From positions 1 to 43,116 of the forward strand of contig NZ_QHHQ01000016.1 of the NCBI RefSeq assembly GCF_003258595.1: DNA of 43,116 bases. The letters run 5' to 3'. Below, in pieces: positions 17,435 to 25,412 of this stretch. How positions within the stretch are numbered: the stretch's first letter is position 1; each line of letters starts with the position of its first letter. The notes below the pieces were generated by a model, which saw only the letters and a program-made list of their open reading frames with translations, had not been told where the DNA came from and searched no databases. The translations under genes were made by a program, and so were the position numbers. Origin of the DNA: Acuticoccus sediminis (GTDB lineage: Bacteria; Pseudomonadota; Alphaproteobacteria; Rhizobiales; Amorphaceae).

Positions 17435-18016
17435 ATGCAGTCGCGTCGCGAGATCCTGCACGTCCTCGCCGCGGGAGCCGGCCTGTCCGCCACACCGGTG
17501 GCCGCGCTGGGAGAGCCCGTCCGGCTCGATCCCACACCCTCCTGCGCCGATGACGGCGAACCGACGCCCACCGCCACCAGGGGCCCCTACTTCCGTCCGG
17601 GAAGCCCGGAGCGGGCGGACGTCACCGGGGGCCGGGCGGAGGGAACGCCGCTCTTCGTCGGCGGCAGGGTGCTGGGGCGCGATTGCCGCCCCGTCGCCCG
17701 CGCCCTCGTCGACCTCTGGCAGGCGGACGACAGCGGACGTTACGACACGAGCGGCAACCATCTGCGCGGCCACCAGTACACCGACGAGGGCGGCCGCTGG
17801 GCCTTCGCGACCATCGTCCCGGCGCCCTACACCTTCCGCAGCATGCACATCCATTTCCGCGTGCAGCGGCCGGGCGGAGCGGTGCTCACCACCCAGGTCT
17901 TCTTCCCCGGCGACCCCGGCCACGACCGCGACCCGCAGTTCGACCCGCGCCTCGTCCTCACGGTGTCGCGCGAGAGCGGCACCCGCCGCGGCCGCTTCGA
18001 TTTCGTCCTTGCTTGA
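17435..18016 (+). CDS. Intradiol ring-cleavage dioxygenase with Tat-like signal
   Basis: 193 residues. The N-terminus SRREILHVLAAGAG matches a twin-arginine signal (S-R-R-x-I-L plus hydrophobic core). The catalytic part is a compact intradiol dioxygenase: GPYFRPGSP, LVDLWQADDSGRYDTSG with the first iron-binding Tyr, then APYTFRSMHIHFRV with the second Tyr, the active-site Arg and the two iron-binding His. This is the protocatechuate/catechol dioxygenase set for non-haem Fe(III) cleavage of a catechol ring. ATG 17435 is preferred over GTG 17417 because AAGGAG at 17421-17426 precedes it. A secreted ring-cleaving enzyme next to a PaoABC operon suggests oxidation of aromatics outside the cytoplasm; the real substrate is unknown. 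Confidence 0.87.
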   Translation: MQSRREILHVLAAGAGLSATPVAALGEPVRLDPTPSCADDGEPTPTATRGPYFRPGSPERADVTGGRAEGTPLFVGGRVLGRDCRPVARALVDLWQADDSGRYDTSGNHLRGHQYTDEGGRWAFATIVPAPYTFRSMHIHFRVQRPGGAVLTTQVFFPGDPGHDRDPQFDPRLVLTVSRESGTRRGRFDFVLA

Positions 18017-18041
18017 CCTTCTTCGACGACAGGAGACACAC

Positions 18042-18563
18042 ATGACGACCGAGACCGAGATCTCCGGTACCCCCGCGTCCCGGCTCGACGTCACCGTCGC
18101 CCGCCAGCCACGCCTGATCATACCGGCGCTGCGGGACTTCTACGACCGGTTCGAAGGCGTGAGCTACGCGCTCCTGAGGGCCGCGTTCGGCCTGACCATC
18201 ATCACCCACGGCATCCCGAAGATGCTCGGGATCCCGCACGGCTCAATGGCCGACCCGATGGCGGGCTCGACCAACCTCATCGGCAACGTGCTCAGCTTGC
18301 CGTTCGCCCCGCAGCTCGCGATGGTGGTCGCGCTGCTGGAGACCTTTGGCGGTCTCGCCGTCGCGCTCGGCCTCGCGACGCGCGTGTTCGCGCCGATGCT
18401 CGCCGTCCAGATGGCAGCGATCTGCCTCGCGATCGGCCCGACCTATCCCTGGATCGACCGGGACATCGAGTATCCGATCATGCTCGGCTTCGTAGCGCTC
18501 GCCATCGCGATCCGAGGCGGCGGCCCTTACTCGCTCGACCGCCGCCTCGGCATCGAACTCTAG
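18042..18563 (+). CDS. DoxX-family membrane protein
   Basis: 173 residues with about four transmembrane helices. The DoxX pattern is ALLRAAFGLTIITHGIPKML, LPFAPQLAMVVALLETFGGLAVALGL and MLGFVALAIAIRGGGPYSLDR. DoxX-like proteins sit in the inner membrane and are linked to quinone-dependent oxidation (thiosulfate:quinone oxidoreductase in archaea) or redox stress. AGGAG lies five bases before the ATG at 18042, and the gap to the dioxygenase stop is only 25 bases, so the two are likely co-transcribed. Its stop overlaps the stop region of the convergent hydrolase gene by 4 bases. An electron-transfer role for the neighbouring oxidases is plausible but unproven. Confidence 0.85.
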   Translation: MTTETEISGTPASRLDVTVARQPRLIIPALRDFYDRFEGVSYALLRAAFGLTIITHGIPKMLGIPHGSMADPMAGSTNLIGNVLSLPFAPQLAMVVALLETFGGLAVALGLATRVFAPMLAVQMAAICLAIGPTYPWIDRDIEYPIMLGFVALAIAIRGGGPYSLDRRLGIEL

Positions 18564-19501
18564 GACCGCCCGGCCGCAAGTGTCCCGAGGTGCCTCGCGA
18601 AGAACGAGGCGAGCCGTTCGACGGCCGGGTCGACATATTCGGCCCTGTGGTAGAGGTCGTAGTGGCCGGCGCCTTCGATGACGAAGACGTCCTTGTCGCG
18701 TGCCGGGGACAGCTCCACCAAACGATGGCCGGCCTCGTATTGGCCGGTTTTTCCCCGCCGCCCGCCGACAATCGCGAGAAGCGGTTGAACCAGAAGCTCC
18801 GGCACCAGGGCGAACGCGTCGAACGCCAGGATGTGGGCGTAGCTGCGGAAAAGCAGACGGTTGCTCGAATTCGGGTGCCGGTACTTGGACTCGCGGTAGA
18901 ACGCGATCGCCTCCAGAAGCTCCCCGTCGTCGATCCCGGCGTCCTGCGCCGCCTTGAGACTGTCCGGAATCCACGGATCACGCCGCGCCGCGGCGCCGCG
19001 GGCTTCGGCGGTGCGTTGCCGGCCGAGCTCCCCTAGCGTTCCGAGGAGCGCCTCGCGCGGCTGCATGGTGCGAAACGCGTGGCCGATGTCGGTGGCGACG
19101 ACCGTGCCCAGCGCCTTGAAGCGATGATCGGTCAACGCGGCGCCGATCGCGTAGCCGCCGCCCGCGCAGATGCCGAGGAGGCCGAGGCGCTCCTCGTCGA
19201 CGAAGGGCAGCGTCACCAGAAAGTCGGCCGCGCAGCGGATATCCTCGACACGGACGGCCGGGTCTTCGAGGTCCCGCGGCTCGCCGCCGCTCTCGCCCTG
19301 TTAGGACGGGTCGAACGTCAGCGCGATAAACCCGCGCGCGGCGAGACGCGCCGCGTAGTTCGCGCCGATCTGCTCCTTCACGCTGCTTCCGGGCGTCGCG
19401 ATCACGAGGGCGGGGTGGCGTCCGGTCTCGTCGAACCCGTCCGGAACGTGAAGTGTCGCCGCGACGTCGATGTCTCTGTTCTTGAACGAGACCCGTTCCA
19501 T
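18560..19501 (-). pseudogene. Dienelactone-type alpha/beta hydrolase interrupted by an ochre codon
   Basis: One frame of 314 codons encodes a complete hydrolase of the YcjY/dienelactone hydrolase-like group, but codon 67 (19303-19301) is TAA. Before it: VSFKNRDIDVAATLHVPDGF and ATPGSSVKEQ, ending FIALTFDPS. After it, in the same frame: QGESGGEPRDLEDP and VEDIRCAADFL. Relatives have Tyr here (DxSYQGESGG), so a single base change from TAC or TAT to TAA explains the break. The Cys nucleophile (GICAGGGYAIG) and the His (EGAGHYDLYH) are intact. ATG 19501, with AAGGA upstream, fits the family start. Restart at ATG 19216 would give a product without the first strands. It follows the cyclase gene on the same strand. 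Confidence 0.88.
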
Positions 19502-19579
19502 CCATGGTCCTTTGTGATCGGTGCCCTGAGTCATCGTGCTTGGCGCGCCGCCGCCCCAAGGGTTCCGCGGCCGTCGCCG

Positions 19580-21067
19580 TCAAACCTCGCGCGGGAGCGT
19601 TTCGACGGCACGGCCCGTGATCGCGACGCCGGCGCCGGCTCGGAGAGGCCGCCCACGGGACGGCGCCTCGTGGGCGGCCGCCGGCATGCGCCCTGTGGGT
19701 GCTCCGAAGGTCAGCCGCAGCCGGCGGGCCGAGACGGGATCGCGATGTCCCTTCAGGGTGAGAGTTTCGGTTCCCGCGTCGACGAGCCGGCACGTCGAGG
19801 GCGGCACGAGCGCCACCGACGCGACGATCTCCCCCGCCCTCGCCGTGCCGCAAAGGCGGGCACACACGTTGACGGTACGCCCGAGGATCGTCGCGTCCGC
19901 ACGGTCGCCGACGGCGATCGTCGCCTCAACCACTTCGCCGTCCATCAGGCCGATCCCGACACCACGCGCCGTCCGCGCCGCAGCGGTCCGGCGCAGGATC
20001 TCGGCGGCGGCGTCGAAGGCGCGGTCGATGCGGTCCGGCCCGTCGAAGCGGGCTATAAGGCCGTCCCCGATCAGCCGGTCGACGTCGCCGCCGTGCGCCT
20101 CGACCGCGGCGAAGCCAATCCCGGCGATGGTCGTCACGAGCGCGGCCGTCGCGTCCGGCGAGGCCGTCTCGGCGAAGCTCGAGAAGTCGCGGATGTCCAT
20201 GAAGAGGACCGTGCAGTCGGAACGCCGCGCCCGCTCAGGAGCGAGTGCCGAGGTGCGCACATGACGCGACACGAACCGCGCGATCCGGTCGCGCGCGGAG
20301 CTCAGCGTCTCGGAGCGCCGGTCGATCTCGTTCTGCGTCTGCGCCACAAGGAACAGCGCGATCCCGACGGCGACGACGAGGGCGAGGCCGAGGCCGCCGA
20401 TCCAGCTCATGATGCTGGCGCCGATCACCTCGTCGAGCGGGGTGGACGCCTGGAGCGTCGCGATCACGACCGGGCCACCCGCCCCCGGCACCACGCTGGC
20501 GACGAGCCAGGCGGGGATCGGCTGCTCGATCGCCTTGAAGAGCCGCGCATCGGGCGTCGAAAGCTGATCGGCGATGTAGGCGACGATGTCCTTGCGCCGT
20601 TCGCGGCCGAGCGCGGGGCAGGCCGGTCCCTCGTTGACGTAAGCGGTTCCCGCCGGGGCGATGAGGGCGACGCAGGTCAGGGAGAACATCTCGGCCTTCT
20701 CGGCGAGGAGCGCCTGCGTCCGGGCGGCGTCGGCCGGCTCCGGGAAGCGGCCGCCCGCGATCGCCTCCAGCGCGTCCGGCGCCGCGGTGCCGACGATGGC
20801 GGCCATCGAGACGTGCCGTCCCGCCGCGTCGGCCTCGTAAACGCGCTCGGCGATCGTCGACAGGGCGTGGACGGAGGCGATGAGAAGGCCCGTCAGGGCG
20901 AGCGCCAGGACCGGCAGCACCACGACGAGGAAGCGCCGCAGCAGCGGATAGGGGTTGGCCGCCCCTGTGGGACGGGGCGCAGGGCGGCGCGCAAGGGACG
21001 GGAAATCCGTCTCGATAAGATCCGTTGCGGGCCCGGCGGCGACGTCCGAGGCGTGAGCGTTCGGCAT
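19580..21067 (-). CDS. Membrane-bound class III adenylate/guanylate cyclase
   Basis: 495 residues. A first transmembrane helix (LLRRFLVVVLPVLALALTGLL) is followed by about 160 residues of putative periplasmic sensor domain, a second helix (SWIGGLGLALVVAVGIALFL), and a cytoplasmic class III cyclase domain. In that domain the metal-binding Asp residues are in FMDIRDFSSFAE and IGDGLIARF, and the transition-state Asn/Arg are in TVNVCARL. The usual purine-reading Lys before the second Asp is Arg here (DRLIGDG), and the partner position is Thr (ATILGRTVN), as in many bacterial class IIIb enzymes. ATG 21067 has an AGGAG upstream. It probably makes cAMP in response to an extracytoplasmic cue. It lies between an AraC gene and the broken hydrolase gene, all on one strand. 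Confidence 0.85.
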   Translation of the reverse strand: MPNAHASDVAAGPATDLIETDFPSLARRPAPRPTGAANPYPLLRRFLVVVLPVLALALTGLLIASVHALSTIAERVYEADAAGRHVSMAAIVGTAAPDALEAIAGGRFPEPADAARTQALLAEKAEMFSLTCVALIAPAGTAYVNEGPACPALGRERRKDIVAYIADQLSTPDARLFKAIEQPIPAWLVASVVPGAGGPVVIATLQASTPLDEVIGASIMSWIGGLGLALVVAVGIALFLVAQTQNEIDRRSETLSSARDRIARFVSRHVRTSALAPERARRSDCTVLFMDIRDFSSFAETASPDATAALVTTIAGIGFAAVEAHGGDVDRLIGDGLIARFDGPDRIDRAFDAAAEILRRTAAARTARGVGIGLMDGEVVEATIAVGDRADATILGRTVNVCARLCGTARAGEIVASVALVPPSTCRLVDAGTETLTLKGHRDPVSARRLRLTFGAPTGRMPAAAHEAPSRGRPLRAGAGVAITGRAVETLPREV

Positions 21068-21246
21068 GGAGACTCCTGGCACTGCAGCGGCCGGTCCGTC
21101 CGCCTCGCGCCGCGGGACGTGCAGACGGCCCGTCGCACTCGGGATCGCGATGCCGGTTTGCCGCTCCGGGCGATGTATTCCCGCGGCCGGTCCCCGCAAC
21201 GCCGCGCACCGATCCGAAGGAACGATTTGGACCCTGAGGACAGCCT

Positions 21247-21264
21247 TTCGGACGATCGGACAAC
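21247..21264 (+). promoter_or_regulatory. Weak third copy of the AraC-site motif
   Basis: TTCGGACGATCGGACAAC matches 14 of 18 positions of the site in the SDR promoter (TTTGGACGATCGTGCAAG). It lies in the gap between the AraC stop (21304) and the cyclase start (21067), so it would be upstream of the cyclase. Its orientation relative to the gene is opposite to that of the two strong copies, so its role is uncertain. Confidence 0.35.
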
Positions 21265-21303
21265 TTCGGCGGCGCAAGGTGCGGCGAAGGTCGCCCGCCG
21301 CGG

Positions 21304-22232
21304 TCACACGGTGACGTCACCGCGGCGGCCGAGGCCGTCCCGCTCGCCGCACCAGCCGGCGGGGCGCCGCTCCGGCATCAGCCGGGCGACGTCGGCCTTG
21401 GGCGGACGGCCGAACGTGCGGGCGTATTCGCGGCTGAACTGCGAGGGGGAATTGAAGCCGACCGCAAATCCCGCTTCGCGCGCGAGCATACCCTCGGCCA
21501 GCATCAGACGGTGCGCCTCCTGAAGGCGCAGCCGGGTTCCATATTGGAGCGGCGTCATCGCGGTGACCGCGCGGAAGTGGGCGAAGAACGACGAGCGGCT
21601 CATGCCCGTGAGCGCGGCCAGCTCGCCCATGTCGAGTTCGTCGCGGAAGTGCCGCGTCAGATGGTCCACGGCCTTCGCGATGCGCGAGACGCGACTGCCC
21701 GGCGCCGCGATCGCATGGACGAGCGCGCCCTGCGGCCCGTTCAGGAGCCTGTAATGGAACTCGCGCAGCACCAGCGGCGCCAGCGCCGCGGCCTCGTCGG
21801 GGTCGTCGAGCAGCCGCACGAGGCGGACCGCCGTGTCGACGAGGCTCGGCGTCACCTCGGCGACCGCGGTGGCATGCGGCGCTGGGGCGCGTCGCGGCCT
21901 GCCACCAGATCCGAGATGACAGCGCGATCGAGCTCGACCTTGAGGCAGAGATAGGGCTCCTCGCGGCTGACCTCGACGACCGCGCCGAGTGCCGGCAACT
22001 CCAGCCCGACGACGAGGTAGTGTCCCGGATCGTACACGAGGTCGCGACCCGCGATGCGCACGTTCTTGCGACCCTGACCGATCAGACAGCACGAGGGCGG
22101 ATAGGTCGTATCGGCTCGCTCGCTGCGCTCGGACAGCCGGATGAGCCCGACGACCGGCAGCATCGTCTCGCGGGCGCCGTCCTGCTGCTGGTGGCGTGCG
22201 ATCAGCGCGGCGAGGTCCTGGATCTGTTGCAC
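21304..22232 (-). pseudogene. AraC-family regulator (AraC_N type), one-base frameshift
   Basis: The N-terminal effector domain (LIRLSERSERADTTYPPSCC, IGQGRKNVRI, YLVVGLELPALG, LDRAVISDLVAG) is encoded in one frame. The rest (PRRAPAPHATAVAEVTPSLV, then the HTH pair MGELAALTGMSRSSFFAHFR and AREAGFAVGFNSPSQFSREY) is in another. The switch falls near 21898 and is explained by one missing base. Repaired, the protein has about 309 residues, normal for the family. GTG 22232 is preferred because the strong operator-like site at 22246-22275 then lies upstream and not inside the gene; an ATG at 22295 is also open. It is divergent from the SDR-Atu4866-NTF2 operon, its probable target. A sequencing error remains possible. 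Confidence 0.82.
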
Positions 22233-22245
22233 GAGCCTGAAAATG

Positions 22246-22275
22246 GCGCGTTTGGACGATCGTGCAAGACTATCG
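22246..22275 (+). promoter_or_regulatory. Putative AraC operator upstream of the SDR operon
   Basis: The site reads TTGGACGA (22252-22259), four bases, GCAAG (22264-22268), four bases, TCG. The same arrangement occurs at 29991-30020 on the other strand, again between a divergent AraC_N-type gene and an oxidoreductase operon: 21 of 30 positions are identical over the full sites. In both places the site points from the AraC gene towards the target operon. Bipartite half-sites of this size fit AraC proteins. Confidence 0.65.
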
Positions 22276-22355
22276 CATCTCCGTTCTATCGGCACCGGCG
22301 CCCGGTGGCCACGTCAGACCCCGACCGCCATGAAAGCGGCAGGGAAAGGATCCGA

Positions 22356-23087
22356 ATGGAGCGTATCGACAAAGTCATCCTCGTGACCGGTGCCAGCAGC
22401 GGGATCGGCGCGGCGATCGCGTCCGAACTCGGCGCCGCCGGCGCGAAGGTCATGCTGGGGGCCCGGCGGACCGACCGGCTGGACGCCCTCGCCGCCCGGA
22501 TCAACGAGGCCGGCGGAACGGCGCTCGCCGCCCCGCTCGACGTCACCGACCGCGACGCCGTGCAGGCGTTCGCGAACCGCGCCCTCGACGAGTGGGGCCG
22601 GATCGACGTCCTCGTGAACAACGCCGGCGTCATGCCGCTGTCGCCGCTCGCCGCGCTGAAGGTCGACGAGTGGGAGCGGATGATCGACGTCAACGTGAAG
22701 GGCGTCCTGTGGGGGATCGCGGCCGTCCTGCCGGCAATGAACCGCCAGGGCTTCGGCCAGATCGTCAACATCGCCTCGATCGGCGCCCTCGCCGTATGGC
22801 CGAACTCGGCGGTCTACTGCGCCACGAAGTTCGCCGTGCGCGCGATCTCCGACGGGCTGCGTCAGGAGAGCGATCACATCCGCGTCACGAACGTGAACCC
22901 GGGCGTCGTGGAATCGGAGCTCGCCGATTCGATCACGGACGAAGCGGTGGCCGAGGCGATGAAGACGTGGCGTGCCATCGCCCTTCAGCCGGACGCGATC
23001 GCGAAGGCCGTGCGCCACGTCGTCGAGGCACCGGCGGACGTCGACACCAACGAAATCACCATCCGCCCCACGGCGGCGGCACACTGA
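22356..23087 (+). CDS. Short-chain dehydrogenase/reductase (classical SDR)
   Basis: 243 residues. The nucleotide-binding glycine motif is TGASSGIG (11-18), followed by GARRTDRL, LDVTD and NNAG (89-92). The catalytic set is Ser141 (NIASIGAL), Tyr154 and Lys158 (YCATK). PGVVESELADSI near the C-terminus is typical of the YdfG-like/"clavulanate dehydrogenase-like" SDRs that use NADP(H); the Arg-rich turn after the second strand supports NADP. It reduces or oxidises an unknown alcohol/carbonyl. AAAGGA precedes the ATG. The stop overlaps the start of the Atu4866-domain gene, making it the first of three coupled genes, divergent from the AraC gene. Confidence 0.9.
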   Translation: MERIDKVILVTGASSGIGAAIASELGAAGAKVMLGARRTDRLDALAARINEAGGTALAAPLDVTDRDAVQAFANRALDEWGRIDVLVNNAGVMPLSPLAALKVDEWERMIDVNVKGVLWGIAAVLPAMNRQGFGQIVNIASIGALAVWPNSAVYCATKFAVRAISDGLRQESDHIRVTNVNPGVVESELADSITDEAVAEAMKTWRAIALQPDAIAKAVRHVVEAPADVDTNEITIRPTAAAH

Positions 23088-23437
23088 TGAGCGGGAGCAC
23101 CAACACGACGAAGCTGCGCAGAACGCTGACGGCCGCGGTCCTCATGACGATCGCGGGAACGGCACAGGCGAGCGAAACGGAGACGGCGATGACAGACCAT
23201 CCCTATGTCGGCATGTGGGTGACCGAGGACGGGCACGTCCGCCAGGAGCTCCTACCGAACGGCCGCTACGACGAGACCCGAGGCACACGGCAGAGCGCCT
23301 ACACCGGCCGCTACGAGATCGACGGCAACCAGATCCAGTACTGGGACGACACCGGCTTCACTGCCGACGGAACGTTCGTCGACGGGGTGCTGCATCACGG
23401 CGGGATGATCATGTACCGCGAGGAGACCGCACGATGA
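23087..23437 (+). CDS. Atu4866-domain protein
   Basis: 116 residues. The first 28 residues are basic then hydrophobic (LRRTLTAAVLMTIAGTAQAS), consistent with a signal peptide. The rest is a small beta domain of the Atu4866 family, with MWVTEDGHVRQELLPNGRYD, RQSAYTGRYEIDGNQIQYWDD and TGFTADGTFVDGVLHH. The domain is named after an Agrobacterium protein. Its fold is lipocalin-like, no reaction is established, and members often sit next to SDR genes and AraC regulators, as here. It is coupled to the SDR before it (TGATG) and to the NTF2-like gene after it (ATGA). Confidence 0.85.
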   Translation: MSGSTNTTKLRRTLTAAVLMTIAGTAQASETETAMTDHPYVGMWVTEDGHVRQELLPNGRYDETRGTRQSAYTGRYEIDGNQIQYWDDTGFTADGTFVDGVLHHGGMIMYREETAR

Positions 23438-23946
23438 CCCTCGCGCGGTCCCTGATCCGCCGCCGGCGGGCGCCCCTTGTCGCGGTCGCCGCCCTGCTCG
23501 CCTCTCTCCTCACGGCGCCGCTCTCCGCGCAAGCGCAGACGGCGGAGGACAACCGGCGTATCGTCCGGGAGGCTTACGAAGCGTGGGCGAGGGGCGAGAA
23601 CGTCTTCGCCCGTGTGCTCTCCGAGGACGTCGTGTGGACGATCCATGGCTCCGATCCCGTCGCCGGCACATACGTCGGCCGCGAGGACTTCGTGGAGCGT
23701 GCGTCGGTCCCGCTCGTCTCGCGGCTCGTCGCCCCCATCCGGCCCGAGGTGCATCGGATCTGGGCGGAGGACGACACCGTCGTCGTACGCTTCTCCGGCA
23801 GCACCACCACCACCTCCGGCGCGCCCTACCATAACGAGTTCGTCTGGATCTTCACGCTGGAGGACGGCAAGGTGACCCGCGCCGAGGCGTTCCTCGACCT
23901 CGCCGCGTACCGGACCGTGGTGGAGAACAACGAGCCGCTGGACTGA
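23434..23946 (+). CDS. Secreted NTF2/SnoaL-like protein
   Basis: 170 residues. An N-terminal basic and hydrophobic stretch ending PLSAQAQ (about residues 1-35) is a good signal peptide. The remainder is an NTF2-like domain: NRRIVREAYEAWARGENVFA, LSEDVVWTIHGSDPVAGTY, GREDFVE, and strands ending EFVWIFTLEDGKVTRAEAFL. Such domains bind small hydrophobic molecules; a reaction cannot be named. ATG 23434 overlaps the Atu4866 stop by 4 bases, so SDR, Atu4866 and this protein form a unit; the latter two appear to be exported. Confidence 0.85.
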   Translation: MTLARSLIRRRRAPLVAVAALLASLLTAPLSAQAQTAEDNRRIVREAYEAWARGENVFARVLSEDVVWTIHGSDPVAGTYVGREDFVERASVPLVSRLVAPIRPEVHRIWAEDDTVVVRFSGSTTTTSGAPYHNEFVWIFTLEDGKVTRAEAFLDLAAYRTVVENNEPLD

Positions 23947-23963
23947 GATTTCAGAGTCCAGGA

Positions 23964-23987
23964 CGATCCCGTCGGCGGGACGGGTCG
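23964..23987. terminator. Hairpin between convergent operons
   Basis: CGA-CCCGTC and GACGGG-TCG can pair around a five-base loop, with one bulged T. The hairpin lies 18 bases after the NTF2-like stop and before the convergent methyltransferase gene. There is no T tract, so it is only a candidate terminator. Confidence 0.3.
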
Positions 23988-24054
23988 AGCGCGCCGCGCC
24001 ACCAGCATCGCCCCGCCGGCCCCGCCACGCCGCAGTCGGCAGCGCGGTTCATCG

Positions 24055-24669
24055 TCACGACACGTGGCGCAGGCGATGGGCCGGAGGGTCGCCATGCAGT
24101 CGAGTCAGCCGGTAGACCGAGGCCGGGGGGAGGTTGGCGAGCGTGCCGCCGATCCGCTCGGCCCTCAGCCCCACCTCGGCGAGGAGCGGCGGCCCGACCG
24201 GGCACCGGAGGCCATAGGTGAACTGATAGAAGGCGCCGTCCGGCTCCAGCTTGTCGAAGGCGCCGGTGAGGACCCTGAGCACCTTGCCCGCCTTCATCGA
24301 CAGGAGCGGCAGTCCGCTCACGACCGCACCGGCGGGCGCGCCATCGAACAGCTCGACCTCGCAAAGTCGCGCCGCGTCCATCCAGAGCGTTCGCGCGGCG
24401 GAATAGCGCAGTTGCAGCGCGATCGCGAACTCCGAGCCGAGCTCCACGAGGGCGAGGTCCTCCTGCCGGACGCCGCGGGCGATCAGCGCCCGCGTGAAGA
24501 CGCCCGTGCCCGGGCCGAGCTCGATCACCGGCCCGGTCTCGTCCGAGATCTCGGACGTGATGAGGCTGGCGAGTGCCCGCCCCGACGGTGCGACGGCCGC
24601 GACCATGAGCGGATCTTTCAGCCAGGCGCGGAAGAAGCCGAACGCGTCGGCGACGGTGTCGTCGGTCAT
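24055..24669 (-). CDS. PmtA-like SAM-dependent methyltransferase
   Basis: 204 residues. SAM motif I is VIELGPGTGVFTRALI (48-63), followed by DLALVELGSEFAIAL (motif II acidic strand) and VVSGLPLLSM (motif IV). FFRAWLKDPLMVAAVAPSGRAL at the N-terminus and FYQFTYGLRCPV near the C-terminus are typical of rhizobial phosphatidylethanolamine N-methyltransferases (PmtA) and relatives, which methylate membrane phosphatidylethanolamine towards phosphatidylcholine. A related rRNA/ubiquinone-type methyltransferase cannot be excluded. It starts 26 bases after the DedA stop, as last gene of a long minus-strand run. Confidence 0.82.
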   Translation of the reverse strand: MTDDTVADAFGFFRAWLKDPLMVAAVAPSGRALASLITSEISDETGPVIELGPGTGVFTRALIARGVRQEDLALVELGSEFAIALQLRYSAARTLWMDAARLCEVELFDGAPAGAVVSGLPLLSMKAGKVLRVLTGAFDKLEPDGAFYQFTYGLRCPVGPPLLAEVGLRAERIGGTLANLPPASVYRLTRLHGDPPAHRLRHVS

Positions 24670-24695
24670 GGTGCCCCGTTTTTGCTGGAGGGCGG

Positions 24696-25340
24696 TCAGC
24701 ACGGCGCGGAGGACGCGTCGGGTCGGCCCCTCCCCGTGCGGATCTTGCGCAAGGTCCAGAACAACCCGCCCTCCACGGCGAGGAGGGCGCCGAGCGCGGC
24801 GAGGGTGAGCGTCGTCATGTTCGTCGGCTCGCCCCACCGCGCCGCGCCGAAGCCGATGGCGATAAACATGGCGTTCCAGACCGCGATACCGAGGGCGGAC
24901 GCGGCGAGGACGCCGCGCGGGCGCGCGCCGACCAGCGCCGCGAAGGCCGGCGCGAACAGACGCACGGTCGGAACGAGCTGAAGGGCGAACGCCAGAATGG
25001 TCTGCCGCCGTCGGACCGCCTCGATCCCGCGGTCGATCCGCTCGGCGGAGAGGCCGCACGAGCGTCCGCACCTCATGACCAACCGGGTGGATCGCGCCTC
25101 CCCCAGCCTGCCGACGCCGCAGAAGACCGCGGCGCAGCCGGTGACGCTGCCGAGCGTAGCCGCAGTGACGGCGGCGGGAAGGCCGAACGCGCCGTCCGCC
25201 GCCATGATGCCGAGCGCCAAGAGAAGCCCGTAGGACGGGATGATCGGGACGATGCGCTCCGCCAGCGCCAGGGCGAAGACGCCGGCGAGCCCATGGCCGC
25301 TTACGAGGGACATGCCGGCGCCGAGCGGATCAAACTCCAC
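24696..25340 (-). CDS. DedA-family (VTT-domain) membrane protein
   Basis: 214 residues with four to five hydrophobic helices. The DedA/VTT features are ALALAERIVPIIPSYGLLLALG, TLGSVTGCAAVFCGVGRLGEA and FALQLVPTVRLFAPAFAALVG, with the Pro-x-x-Arg pattern in the re-entrant segment. DedA proteins are inner-membrane lipid transporters or scramblases (undecaprenyl phosphate, phosphatidylethanolamine) needed for envelope integrity. GTG 25340 has AAAAGG upstream; ATG 25313 has no ribosome site. The neighbour downstream is a PmtA-like phospholipid methyltransferase, so the pair may act together on membrane lipids (inference). Confidence 0.83.
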   Translation of the reverse strand: MEFDPLGAGMSLVSGHGLAGVFALALAERIVPIIPSYGLLLALGIMAADGAFGLPAAVTAATLGSVTGCAAVFCGVGRLGEARSTRLVMRCGRSCGLSAERIDRGIEAVRRRQTILAFALQLVPTVRLFAPAFAALVGARPRGVLAASALGIAVWNAMFIAIGFGAARWGEPTNMTTLTLAALGALLAVEGGLFWTLRKIRTGRGRPDASSAPC

Positions 25341-25412
25341 GGCCGGACCTTTTCGCGCCGGCCCTCTTCGGGGAGGACGGGATGGCGACCGGGCGGGCCT
25401 GCGGGACGCCGG

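Noticed and set aside
15216-17537. Very long open frames antisense to paoC, and similar ones opposite other genes
   Set aside because: They lie opposite clearly conserved genes, have Arg/Pro/Gly-rich low-complexity translations and no family motifs. High GC content makes such antisense frames common.
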